From Ctena decussata (Eukaryota > Mollusca > Bivalvia > Lucinida > Lucinidae), in assembly GCA_963989385.1 (NCBI GenBank), contig OZ022508.1, positions 35,424,166 through 35,488,165 of the forward strand: DNA of 64,000 bases. Direction: 5' to 3'. The notes under the pieces were generated by a model. It was not told the DNA's origin and ran no database searches. It saw only the letters and a program-made list of their open reading frames with translations. The position numbers were made by a program, and so were the translations under genes. Positions 43,401 through 54,717 of the stretch are shown here, piece by piece; within the stretch, counting starts at the first letter, position 1, and every line of letters begins with the position of its first letter.

Positions 43401-43443
43401 CAATCAATAGCCCCAATATTCATGGTCATTCTGCTATTCTTAC

Positions 43444-43719
43444 CTCGCATTGTAATTTCGCCAGTTCATGTTGCTTGGCATTCAGTAATCTTGACAGCTT
43501 ATTTCGAACTTCTATAGATATCTCCGCAGAATATGGAATATCCCTCGCTGGTACGGAGTATACCACCGCATCCTTCAATGTCACTTTTTGTGGTTTTGTT
43601 TTCAGATTTTCAAGAACCTGGTTAACAACATCATTTTGTTTGTAAACAATGGTGTAAGAAATTCCAAGGAGAACAAAAGTCAATACACTTAATACGGCTA
43701 CATACCTTAACCTCGCCAT
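43444..43719 (-). CDS. Methyltransferase-like gene, alternative first exon 1b
   Basis: 92 codons from ATG 43719 to donor GAG|GTAAGA. Residues 1-25 (MARLRYVAVLSVLTFVLLGI...) form a basic start and one hydrophobic helix. SIEVRNKLSRLLNAKQHELA then KLQCE is the same coiled-coil end as exon 1a, and the phase is the same (0). The middle (VVNQVLENLKTKPQKVTLKD) differs from 1a. No copy of exons 2-4 was found between this exon and 36951. It may be an alternative promoter/first exon for the same gene, or the remnant of a duplicated gene. Confidence 0.7.
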
Positions 43720-44049
43720 TATGCTTGCAGCTACATAAAACCAGCGTGTCAGACGGATGCTTTAATTTATTTCGCCTTAAAGAAGCCGCTCCGAATTAAC
43801 ACTACACTGTTTTAAGTAAATAGATCTGATCCACACCAGTCATGCTAAGAATCATCATGACCAGAATGTTTATAAAGCAAACCGTTATACACTTAGTACA
43901 ATAAATCAGACTGACAATAACCGTATCCTGACTAGAGATGGTCGGGTCTGTGTGGTAAATAAACTGGATTTTCCCGATTAACGCAATCCAGTTAGCAGAA
44001 AACACACTCGTTGCTTTTATAAAACCTTAAAGAGGCGGTTCCTAATTGA
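43720..44049. other. Region upstream of exon 1b
   Basis: Possible promoter DNA for exon 1b; nothing recognised. AAACCTTAAAGAGGCGGTTC near 44022 resembles CGCCTTAAAGAAGCCGCTCC near 43772. Confidence 0.4.
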
Positions 44050-44060
44050 CGATATACCGT

Positions 44061-44253
44061 ATTGATGGATGGATGACTTGCGATTTTACGTCCTTTTCAA
44101 CAAATTTTCAGTCGTATCAGGACGATGGGCTTGTGATAATGAAAGACTGTGTACAATGGAACCCGCTTACGATGGAAAGAGCTCCGCCTCCGGCGGGGCT
44201 CGAACCCGCGACCGCTAGATCAGTAGGCCAGCCAATGAGCTGCCGGGCCTCAT
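44061..44253 (-). mobile_element. tRNA-derived SINE, family S-B
   Basis: B box CGGGTTCGAGCCCCGC on the minus strand; the A-box side has a short deletion (CAGCCAATGAGCTG). An 11-bp TSD, CGATATACCGT, lies at 44050-44060 and 44254-44264. Confidence 0.92.
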
Positions 44254-44286
44254 CGATATACCGTTATGTGCTTAGTATTGGGGCAC

Positions 44287-44345
44287 CTTAAATAATTTAT
44301 TTTCCATTTGTCCCAAATAGAAAATAAATTATTTTGGGTGTCCCA
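44287..44345. repeat. Hairpin AAATAATTTATTTT
   Basis: AAATAATTTATTTTC pairs with GAAAATAAATTATTT around a 16-base loop containing TTTGTCCCAAA. Confidence 0.8.
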
Positions 44346-44548
44346 AAATTTAGGCACATTACAATATATTGGGACAGAAGTGTCTTAGTAAACAGTGTAT
44401 GCATAGACCAGACTGTTCATTTAGCGTCAGTCTCAGGACCTGGGTGTACAATTTTGTCAAGAGCAGTCTGATCTTGCTCTACGCTATTTTCTCAGACACC
44501 TCCGTCCCTAAATATGGGAAGATTAAATCCGAAATCGCTCTGTATGAA

Positions 44549-44569
44549 ATAATAATAATAATAATAAAA

Positions 44570-44602
<33 letters not shown>

Positions 44603-44656
44603 CTATTATTATTATTACTATTATTATTATTATTATTATCATCATTATTATATAAT
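44549..44656. repeat. (AAT)n/(ATT)n palindromic microsatellite
   Basis: AAT repeats switch to ATT repeats near 44582, so the whole array can fold on itself. Single interruptions (ACT, ATC). Confidence 0.93.
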
Positions 44657-45860
44657 AATGGTAATAACTTAATTAATAAATATATAACTTCCCATACATT
44701 TTAACAATTGAAACGTTTTCTCCAAAAAATATTTGAGCCAGAATAATCGTATCACAAGATTAGAACCCATTCCATAGTTTATGAGATATTATATCACTAA
44801 AACTTCTATCTTTCAAACATTTATCTTTCATAATGCATCTGTCTATAAGGATTCCATTAGTATGGAAATGGTATTTGTTTGCATGTGCACCACTTTTCAT
44901 AAATCTGCTAGGATCCCACTACCCATAAGACCAGCATTTTTTGTCAAGATTTCATTATAGGGGAAAACTGGGCAAATGGACACCTTAAGTATTTCGAGGC
45001 CACAAACTGAAGAAAAATAACAGCTAAAACAAAAGATAATCTTAACTGAAGGGCATGACATTACAGCATCTCTTCATGGGTAAAAAACATTTCCATACAT
45101 TTCCGGTTTTAACTGACGCAAACCTGATACAGTGTACCCAATCTGATCATTTACCCCACCGTGTCGGAGCAACTGGACACCCTCTATATAAAGGTATCTT
45201 CAGGATAATACGGAGACCACACTGCAGTCTAGGTAGATTTTCTCCACTGTTTTTAGTTTAAAAGGTGTTATTGTCCTTTTCCTAATATGCTTTTTTGTTT
45301 CTATGGCGACTATAAATTCACGTGCTAGGCTTCTTCCGCGTATTAAGTTATATATATTTACCTTGCCTGTTGGCCGTGGGGTTCGTTAAACCTACTTCCT
45401 AACTGCATGTAAAATACCAGGACTAAGAAAAACATGCATTTAAACCCTCCTTCGTTTTAATAGAGAAGTTTCCCCTAAGAGACCTACTACATAAACATAA
45501 GACATAAACATAACGAGATACGTAAAGCCAATACTACAGTAACTGCTCGTAATCGCTTAGCTGTTTTTTTTTCATGCACATAAAAAGTTAAAAGCTTTAC
45601 CTGTGTTATTCTACCAAGGAAATTTCTGCTGCACTTTTCGTCTCGGTGTATCCTGGCGAATCCGGGACGAGAAGGTTGTACAATAGATTTGCGTTTTTGA
45701 CATCCTGGGTATGTCGGGGTAGGTTATGGGATAACCAGTGGTGCGTCCGTGTTTACGGCTTTGTCCCTCGTCCCTCGTGGTTCGGCGGTCATCAGGCTGG
45801 ACAAACATTTAGGATTTGATGGTTCATTGTGTCTGTAGAATGCTTCCGCGTGGGTGCTTA
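44657..45860. other. Intergenic, no gene supported
   Basis: About 1.2 kb with only short open frames lacking recognisable domains. Confidence 0.4.
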
Positions 45861-46085
45861 TTTTTAGCTCATCTGAGCCAGAGGCTCATGGGAGGGGGTG
45901 GGGGTCTTATAGGATGGGCAGGCTCCTTCGTCCGCCCGTCGTCCGCCGTTAACAATTTCAAACAAGTATATCTCTAAAGCTACAAGGCCAGTCTTGATTA
46001 AATTTCATGTGTAGCATTACCGGGCAGGGGGGTGACTGTATTAGGGTTTGGGGAATGTTTGGCTGAAACTGTGGTAACCATGGCC
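45861..46085 (-). mobile_element. Truncated end of a tandem-core element (R5 type)
   Basis: TTTTTAGCTCATCTGAGCC-AGA-GGCTCA hairpin, then a complement of the GGACGAC tract (CGTCCGCCCGTCGTCCGCC) and part of one unit. It is followed at once by a second such end at 46088. Confidence 0.65.
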
Positions 46086-48690
46086 ATAGGCTCAGGGTGA
46101 GCTTTTGTGATCACTCAGTCCGTCGTGTGTCGTCCGTCGTGTGTCGTCAACAATTTGCTTTAAATGACATCTCTGAAACCGCTAGGCCTGGGGCTTTGTT
46201 TTTTGGTATGAAGCATTGTCTAGTAGACCTCTACCAAGATTTTTATAATGGTGGCCCCAGGATCCAAAATGGCTCTGGGGCAGGGGGTCTTGGGTTCGAA
46301 ACTAAAATATACTTAAAAATCTTCTTCTCCAGACCTGCTTAAGATGCTTGGAATTTGGTATGTAGCATTGCCTTGTGGTCTTCTACCAAGATTGTTCAAA
46401 TGGAGGCCCCAGGGTCTAAAATGGCCCCGGGGCAGGGAGTCCAGGTTTGAACCATAGAAATACACAGAAAAATATTCAATAAAAAAACTTCTTCTTCAGA
46501 ACTGCAAGGCTCAGATGCTGAAAATTTGGTATGTAGCATTGCCTAATGGTCCTTCAGCATGTTTGTTCACATGATGGCCTCAGGGTCCGAAATGGCCCCG
46601 CCCCAGGGGTCTTAAGTTTAAACCACAGAAATACATAGAAAAATATTCAAACATCTTCTTCAAAACCGCTTAGTGCAGATACTTGAAATTTGGCCTGATG
46701 CATTGCCTAGTGGTCCTCTACCAACTTTGTCCAAATGGTGGCCCTAGGGTCCAAAATGGCCTTGGGGCAGGGGGTCTTGGGTTTGAAACTAAAACATACT
46801 TAAAAATTTTCTTCACCAGAACAACTTGGCTCAGATGCTTGAAATTTGGTATGAAACATTGCCTATTGGTCCTATTCCAACTTTGTTTAAATGGTGGCCC
46901 CAGGGTTCAAAATGGCCCTTGGGTAGGGGATCTTGGGTTCGAAACTAAAAAATACTTAAAAATCTTCTACTCCAGAACTGCTTGGTTCCGATGCTTGAAA
47001 TTTGGTATGTAAGATCGCCTAGTGGTCCTATTCCAAGTTTGTTCAAATGGTGGACCCAGGATCCAAAATGACCCTGGGCCAGGGAGTCTTGGGTTCGAAT
47101 CTAAAAATACTTAAAAATCTTCTACTCCAGAACTGATTGGTTAAGATGCTTGAAATTTGGTATGTAACATTGCCTAGTGGTCCTCTACCACGTTTGCTCA
47201 AATGGTGGCCCCAGAATTCAAAATGGCCCTGGGCCAGGGAGTCTTGGGTTCGAAACTAAAAATTAATGAAAAATCTTCTACTCCAGAACTCCTTGGCTCA
47301 GATGCTTGAAATTTGGTACGTAGCATTGCCGAGTGGTCGTCTACCGACTCTGTTCAAATAGTGGCCCCAGGGACCAAAATGGCCCTGGGGCAGGGGGTCT
47401 TGTGTCGAAACTGAAAAATACTTAAAAATCTTCTTCAACAGAACAGCTTGCCTCAGATGCTTGTAATTTGGTAACATTGCCTAGTGGTCCTCTACCAAGT
47501 TTGATCAAATGGTGGCCGCAGGGTCCAAAATGGCCTCGGGACAGGGAGTCCCAGGTTTAAATCATAGAAATACATAGCAAATATTAAAAAAATCTTTTTC
47601 ACAACCGCAAGGCTCAGATGCTTTAAATTTGGTATGTTGCATTGCCTAGTTGCTCTTTACCAAGTTTGTACAAATTGTGGCCCCAGGGTCCAAAATGGCC
47701 CCGCAACAGGGAGTGCTAGGTTTGAACCATAGAAATACATAGAAAAATATTCAAAAATCTTCTTCTTCAGAACCACTTGGCTCAGATGCTTGAAATTTGA
47801 TATGTAGCATTGCCTACTAGTCTTTACCAAGTTTGTTCAAATGATGACCCCAGGGCCTAAAATGGCTCCGCCCTAGGGGTCCTGGGTTTGAACCATAGAA
47901 ATTCATAGAAAAATAATCAAAAACCTTCTTCATCAGAACCTTCTGGTTCAGATGCTCGAAATCTGGTATGTAGCATTGCCTTGTATTCCCTTATCAAGTT
48001 TGTTCAAATGATGGCCCCAGGGTCCAAAATGGCCCCGCGACAGGGAGTCCTGAGTTTGAACCATAGAAATATATAGAAAAATATTTAAAAATCTTCTTTC
48101 TCAGAACCACTTGGCTCTGATGCTTGAAATTTGGTATGATTGCCTGTTGGACTTCTACAAAGCTTGTGTAATGGTGGCCCTGGTATCCAAAATGACCCTG
48201 GGGCGGAGAGTCTTGGGTTCGAAATTATACTTAAAATCTTCTCCAGAACCCCTTAGTGCAGATGCTTGAATTTTAGTATGATGCATTGCCTAGTGGTCCT
48301 TTCCCATTTTTTTTTCAAATGATGGCACCTGGGTCAAAAATGGCCCTGCCCCATGGGGTCCTGGTTTTGAGCCATAGAAATACATAGAAAAATATTTCAA
48401 AATCTTCTTCTTCAGAACCACTTGGCTCAGATGCTTGAAATTTAGTATGATGCATTGGCTAGTCGTCCGTTACCAAGATTATTCAAATGATGGCCCCAGG
48501 GTCCAAAATGGCCCCAAGCCAGGGGGTCCTGGGTTTGAACCATAGCAATCATAGAAAACATTCAAACATCTTTTTCTTCAAAACCATTTGGAAATGGTTG
48601 CAAACTATCAGATTTGTTCAAATGATGATCCTAGTATGACCTTTAACCTCTTTTCTCAGGTGAGCGATTCAGGGCCTCTTGGCTCTCTTA
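46086..48690 (-). mobile_element. Hairpin-ended tandem-core element R5a
   Basis: Starts GGCTCAGGGTGAGCTTTTG with GTCGTGTGTCGTCCGTCGTG. It then has about 16 units of roughly 160 bp (CTTGAAATTTGGTATGTAGC, ATTGCCTAGTGGTC, CAAATGGTGGCCCCAGGGTC). It ends CTCAGGTGAGCGATTCAGGG, CCTCTTGGCTCTCTTA (hairpin with one mismatch). Short open frames across units are by-products of the repeat. Confidence 0.8.
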
Positions 48691-48691
48691 T

Positions 48692-50262
48692 ATTAGCTCA
48701 GGGTGAGCTATTGTGATCAGTCAGTGTCCGTCGTGCGTCGCCTACAATTTGCTTTAAAAGACATCCTCTCTGGAACCGCTAGGCCTAGGGCTTTGATATT
48801 TGGTATGAAGCATTGTCTAGTAGACTTTTACCAAGTTTGTTCAAATAGTGGCCATGGGGTCCAAAATGGCCCTGAGGGGGTGTCCTGGGTTTGAAATTAA
48901 AATATACTTAAAAATCTTCTTCTCCTGCACCACTTGGTGCAGGTGCTTGAAATTTGGTATGTAGCATTGCCTAGTGGGTCTTTACTAAGTTTGTTCAAAT
49001 GGAGGCCCCAGGGTCCAAATGGCCCGCCCCAGGGGCTCCTGGGTTTAAACTATAGAAATACATAGACAAATATTCAAATATCTTCTTCTTTAGAAACACT
49101 TGGTTCAGATGCTTAAAATTTGGTATGTAGCATTGCCTAGTATATTCCTACAAAGTTTGTGTAAATGATGGCCCCAGGGTCCTAAATGGCCCATAGAAAT
49201 ATACTGAACGCCAAAAGAAACGCACACAAAGTATATATATGTACATTAAATTTGCAAAAGTAGCCAGCTGCTACTTATTTTTGTCTTGTAAGTTTGACGT
49301 GTCCATGTTTTTTTTTTTTTGAGAAAAAGAATATCTAAAACCCTCAATATCTCTTACACTCTGAGAAAAAACAACACTTTCTGGATTGGGTAGAATTAAA
49401 AGTTACAAAAACAAGCAATCTTTCAGAGGTTATTTTCTCAACTGCAGAATCTTTTTGAATCACGATTTACGTGCGACTGTAAATCTCTTTATCAGAAGAA
49501 AATTTGCTATAATTCATTTTGTTCTTGGGCTGTCTTTAATTCTTCAAAAACAAGACAAGGAAACTTAGGTACCAAGAAAGCTTAAACACACAGTTCACTT
49601 TAACATAGGGTTTTCCATTAAACCTTCGAACTCTGATATTTTTAAACAGAAAAGGAAAAACTTTGTATCAGTAATGATACTGTAGTGAAATGCAACACAT
49701 GAAATAATTTATAAAAGAAACTGTAGCGTGTAGCATAAGCAAAGCCGTTGTCGGTCTTCAAAAATTACTATTTGTTTAATACAAAGGGAGGTTATTTGAA
49801 AATTGACTGATTTCATAGCACTGTCGTTTAATTAATAACCACAACATTCATATGAATTTAGCGTTTTTCTAACAGTTGCATATCAAAGACCATTTCTGGA
49901 CATAGTATGCTTTATTTGAAAAGGAAAGATAACTCTTGGAATGGAATTTAATGTTTTTCGAGAAAGTGAGAGAGCTCTTTTCTGAAAAGTTTTAATCATG
50001 ATAGTTTCCTTGTGCACTGTAGTCGGTTGAATATCATAGTCTAAGCAATGATCGATTTGGACTTGCCTAGTGATAGTGCCGAGAAAAAAGAACATAAACT
50101 GTGTGCGTTTCTTTTGGCGTTCAGTATACATAGAAAATTTTTTAAACATCTTCCTCTGCAGAACCACTTGGCTCAGATGCTTGAAATTTGGTATGATGCA
50201 TTGCTTAGTAGACTCCTACAAAGTTTGTGTAAATGTTGGCCCTGGGATCCAAAATGGCCCTG

Positions 50263-50294
<32 letters not shown>

Positions 50295-50765
50295 CGTGGG
50301 TTTGAAATTAAAATATACTTAAAAATCTTCTTCTCCAGTACCACTTGGTGCAGATGCTTGAAATTTGATAAGTAGCATTGCATAGTGTTCCTTTACCAAG
50401 TTTATTCAAATGATGGCCCCAGGGTCTAAAATGGCCCCTTCCCAGGGGTCCTGGGTTTGAACCATAGAAATACATAGAAAAATATGAAGAACCACTTGAT
50501 TCAGATGCTTGAAATTTAGTAAGTTCTTGCCCAGTGGTCCTATACCAATGTTATTCAAATGATGGCCCCAGGGTCAAAATGGCCCCGCCCCAGGGGGTCC
50601 TGGGTTTGAATCATAGCAAAACATAGAAAAATATTCAAAAATCTTCTTCTTCAGAACCATTTGGAAATAATGCAAACTATCAGGTTTGTTCAAATGATGA
50701 CCCTAGTTTGACCTTTAAACTTTTTGCTCAGGTGAGCAATTAAGGGCCTCTTGGCCCTCTTGTTT
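48692..50765 (-). mobile_element. Hairpin-ended tandem-core element R5b
   Basis: Abuts R5a; starts TTAGCTCAGGGTGAGCTA, uses the same 160-bp unit type, ends CTCAGGTGAGCAATTAAGGG, CCTCTTGGCCCTCTTGTTT with stem AGGGCC/GGCCCT. It is interrupted by a 925-bp element (49202-50126). A G run of about 29 nt lies at 50265-50293. Confidence 0.8.
49202..50126. mobile_element. 925-bp non-autonomous element with perfect 27-bp TIRs
   Basis: Ends TACTGAACGCCAAAAGAAAC... and the exact complement, flanked by TA (49200-49201, 50127-50128). The R5 unit CCATAGAAATACATAGAAA is split exactly at TA. Fits a Tc1/mariner-type element, but there is no transposase frame. The identical TIRs suggest recent insertion. Confidence 0.88.
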
Positions 50766-50877
50766 AAGAAACTATCCGAAATGCTATATACCATTTTAAA
50801 TATTAATCAGACATCAAACAAGTATTCACTTTAAGCATTTGTTTGGCTCTTTTTGGGTTTAACGGCTCCGAAGATTG

Positions 50878-51262
50878 AGACAGTATTTCAGTCTATATCG
50901 AGCCGTCTCCCAGAGAGAGGGAGAAAAAAAAGAGATATGATAGGCGAGGGAAAAATGACTAAACGATTCCCATCCGCACCTACTGCAAGCACAGTAAGCA
51001 TTTGTCTTTCTTTTATCCAAATAAGAAGGACGCCTAGGCACTGAAAGCTACCCAGCACCATCGCCTGACCCGACCATCCCAGAGGCAGAGAGAGAAGTGA
51101 TATGGTAGGGGAGAGAGAAAAGGCCAAACAACCCCCCACCCACCGACACCTACTGCAAGCACAGAAGGCCCTTGCCCTACTTTTGTCCAAAAGTAGGACC
51201 CCTACCCCCACCTCTCCACGGCACTGGAAGTTACCCAGCACCATCATCCGACCATGACCACC
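50878..51262. repeat. Dispersed repeat F8, two tandem copies
   Basis: 50878-51075 and 51076-51262 both run from a GA-rich run through CACCTACTGCAAGCACAG and CACTGGAAGTTACCCAGCAC-type sequence. Compare 38140-38340. Confidence 0.7.
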
Positions 51263-52132
51263 CCATACAGAATTAGGATTTCATGACTACTGATACATAG
51301 TAGTATATACATATGTCAATGTATTGGACAGAGGCATTGCCTGTATTTGTTCTTACCAGTTGGTGTGGAAATACAGCTATGTATGATAATCACTGAATTG
51401 TGATGAATACAAAAATCTGCATAAAATTCGGAAACAACAACAGGTCTTCACAAAACTTAGTAGATGCCTTCTTTATGTTCTTTCGCACAATTTAGAATCT
51501 TAAAATGCAGGACTTGTTGATATAAAAAAATGTTTCATATAAGAAAAGGTCAAAGGGTAATTTTCTTTCTCAAAATTAAAAACAATAACATCGATATTGA
51601 ACATGTATTTAGTCCAGAAGGTACATAAATACATTGAGAAGGGCGTCTCAGCAATTATAATTTTAATTCATTCACACACTATCAGGTTGAGCGGAAGAAA
51701 TAGTAAACTGTGTCTAAATGTTTTGGCAAAATTATGAATAACACACAGGGAAGTCTACTGTTTCAAGGTTGAAAATTTTCACTTACATACCTGTCTTTGT
51801 CATAGTAATGTAGTTTTTATACTGTATGTGTGATATACGTATACCCGCCTAACCTTTATTTAATACATGCATCCCGTATACATGCACCGTATAAATTTTC
51901 GAACATTTGAGACTAAGCTACTGTTTTTATCTATTCTACCTCACAATTTGAGAGCTTGAACAAATAATTGCTGGGACGCTCTTCTGAATGTATTGAAGTA
52001 CCTTCAGACCTAAATACATGTGCAATAAAGATGTTTTTTGTTTGTTTGTTTGTTTGTTTCTTTTGTGGGGGGGGGGGGGGGTCCCTTTGACCTTTCCTGA
52101 TAAAACACCTTTTTTGTCAACACGCCACTCTT
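51263..52132. other. Intergenic, (GTTT)n and G run
   Basis: No gene. 52036-52061 is (TTTG)n and 52066-52082 is a G run. Confidence 0.5.
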
Positions 52133-53003
52133 TATAGCTCACCTGAGCCAGCGGCTCCGGGGGAGCTTCAGGATGGCAAGGCTCTGTCGTCCATCGTCCT
52201 CGTCGTCTGTCTGTCCACAGTTTTAAACAACTTCTCCTCTGAAACCACTCATCCATTTGTAAACAAATTTCAAATATAGCCTCCAGAGCTCGTGGAAACG
52301 CAAAATTGTTCAAACGGTCCCGGTCACATGACCGACATGGCCACCACGCCCATATATTGTAAAAGCCTTTAAAAATCTTCTCAAGAACCAATGAACCGAT
52401 GGCCTTGAAACTTGGTATGAAGCATTGAGTACACAAGTACTAAAAAGATTGTTCAAATCATGACCTTTTCTGGTTCTTTTATATGGAAAAATGCTAGAAT
52501 TTAAGATTTTATGAGAATTGTAGAAGATTTTGGCTTAAAAATTGGTGAACATGTAAATAGTCATTTTAATGAGTACATGACAATTTATGTGTACAAGAGG
52601 TCAATGTCATTCTTTGACCTTTGACCATGGTCTCTCATATTTCGAACATCTCAAAAGTCACTGAGCCAGGTGTAATCAAATTTCATATAATGCTCCCGGG
52701 GATGAGGGAACAAACATTTGTTCAAATGGTCCAGGTCATATGACCAACATGGCTGCCACGCTCAGAACCAACATGGCTGCCACGCTCATATATGGCAAAA
52801 ACTCATAAAGATCTTCTTCTCCATTAACAATTGATCAATGGTCTTGAAACTTGCAATTGGTATGTGACACCGAGTACTCAAGTAATACCAAGATTGTTCA
52901 AATGATGACCTTAGTATGACCTTGACCTTTTAAACATCTCCTCCAAAACCACTGGGCCAATTGCTCTGGTGAGCGATTCAAGGCCTCACGACCCTCTTTT
53001 TTG
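52133..53003 (-). mobile_element. Hairpin-ended tandem-core element R6
   Basis: Starts TATAGCTCACCTGAGCC-AGC-GGCTC, with GTCCATCGTCCTCGTCGTC. Units carry ACTTGGTATGAAGCATTGAG and GACCTTGACCTTTTAAACAT. It ends GGTGAGCGATTCAAGGCCTC, ACGACCCTCTTTT (wobble-paired hairpin). Confidence 0.72.
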
Positions 53004-53029
53004 TATTCTAAACATTAGAGAACAAAATA

Positions 53030-53520
53030 TAAGAAGACATTTTTACGGCAAGGTCAAATATGGAAAAATGCAAGAACTTTAGATTTTATGGGAATCGTTA
53101 AAAATTTTGGTCTAAAAATTGGTATATACAGTCATCTTAATGAGTAAATAAAGTTTTGTGAGTACAAGAGTTCAAGGTGATTCTTTGACCTTTGACCATG
53201 ATCTTATATTTCCACAATTTCAAACACCTGCTAAAAAGCCACTGGGCAAAGTGTAACCAAATTTCATATAGAGCCTCCAGGGGTTGAGGAAACGAGCTTT
53301 GTTCAAACGGTCCAGCTCACATAACCAACATGACCGTCATACCCATATATGGCGAAGCATATAAAGATTTTCTTCTCCAGAACCAACTGACCAATGGCCT
53401 TATAACTTGATATGTGACATCGAGTACATGTACTTTAGTAATACCAAGATTGTCCAAATGATGACCTTGGGCTGACCTTGACCTTTTAAACATCTCCTCC
53501 AAAGTTTTCGGGGAGATGCA
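53030..53520 (-). mobile_element. R6-like element, degraded second copy
   Basis: Shares internal units with R6 (TTCTTTGACCTTTGACCATG, CAACATGACCGTCATACCCA, ATGACCTTGGGCTGACCTTG) but lacks both hairpin ends. Confidence 0.6.
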
Positions 53521-54717
53521 TTAATTTATTAAAGTTTTATACAGATATTTGTATTTACTATACTTCTATACAGACATTTGTATGAACCACAACTCACCCA
53601 CTTAACTTTACAATTTCTTCCCATTGGCCTAATTTCATGAAAATGTACATCGTGTCAAGATTTCGAGAGCAGCACTTTATCTCAGAGGCCTGTTAGATTT
53701 CATATTACATGTACCAAACTTCTTCAACTCACTTTTCAACAAACAATGTTCAGGTGATGCACTGTAATAGAAAATGATTCCGTGTCAGATTTTCAAGATC
53801 AGTCTTTCATCTCGTTTCCATAATCTCATGTTTCAGTAGTTATAAGCTCAGGGGAGCTACTTAGGAGAGACTTTAGAAACGCACCAGTTTGTAGCTTTGG
53901 ATATGCTAGAAAAATGAATTTTTGTTTCATACAGCCATCAACTATTGTAATTTTGGTTTATTCCAATTTTAACCGGGAACACAAGCTTTCAAAACGAATG
54001 CAAAATTTGGCTTTAGAATATTCCTAAAGGGAGATAAATTCGCATTAATCCAGTGATGATTGAAGCGTGATTTAAGTTTGCTGCAATTTTGTTACTGCTG
54101 ATCAGATTTCAATGACATAAAAATCAGAGGTTATTCATTGTTATTGCTTTTTGTTCTCTTTTTATCGGTTACATTTCTTTCTTTTCAAGGTCATTTTGCA
54201 AAGATTCAAACTTTTTTGCACAAAAACCGGAAGTGAACATAACAGACATTTGAATAATTACTCAAATTTGCTTTGAACTGGTACATTAAGACATACTCTC
54301 ATGACCTGGGTAGGTGTACAGTCAATTGGTCGGCTTTTAAGTCGGGCATCTCCAAATTTTGAACTGTATCCTATTATTTTTTTTTAAAAATCTAATTTTC
54401 GAACATCGATATAATTCTTTTACAAGGATCTTTGCCATTTTTCATTGTTTTACAGTGTGTGGTAATCATTCAGATGCATAAACATTAAAAATTGACAAAA
54501 TGTGAATTCGTTAAAATATTATGCGAAAAAGTAACCAAATTTCCATTTTCTCGAAATTTCTATGCATGGTTGCACACTCTCTGTAAGCGTTTGCAGACTT
54601 AAAGAACTCAACCATGCTAACTCGCACGCGTGCTCAAACGTTTCCAATATTGCAAACTCTGGGTAAAATAACATGATACACAATGATGCGTTTTTAAAGT
54701 CCCTCAGTATATAATAT
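53521..54717. other. Intergenic, no gene supported
   Basis: About 1.2 kb of AT-rich sequence without recognisable exons or repeats. Confidence 0.4.

Noticed and set aside
36952..43443. Exons 2-4 of a second methyltransferase gene downstream of exon 1b
   Set aside because: Looked for GGWC, FGDGPG and SLEVAEH-like codes on the minus strand; only repeats found.
46097..50375. Several 60-110 aa open frames with repeated MKHCLV and GPRVQNG-like words
   Set aside because: They are translations of the 160-bp repeat units of R5a/R5b; codon-level conservation is absent and frames break between units.
51936..52436. 166-aa reverse open frame
   Set aside because: It spans (TTTG)n, a G run and the end of element R6; no domain seen.
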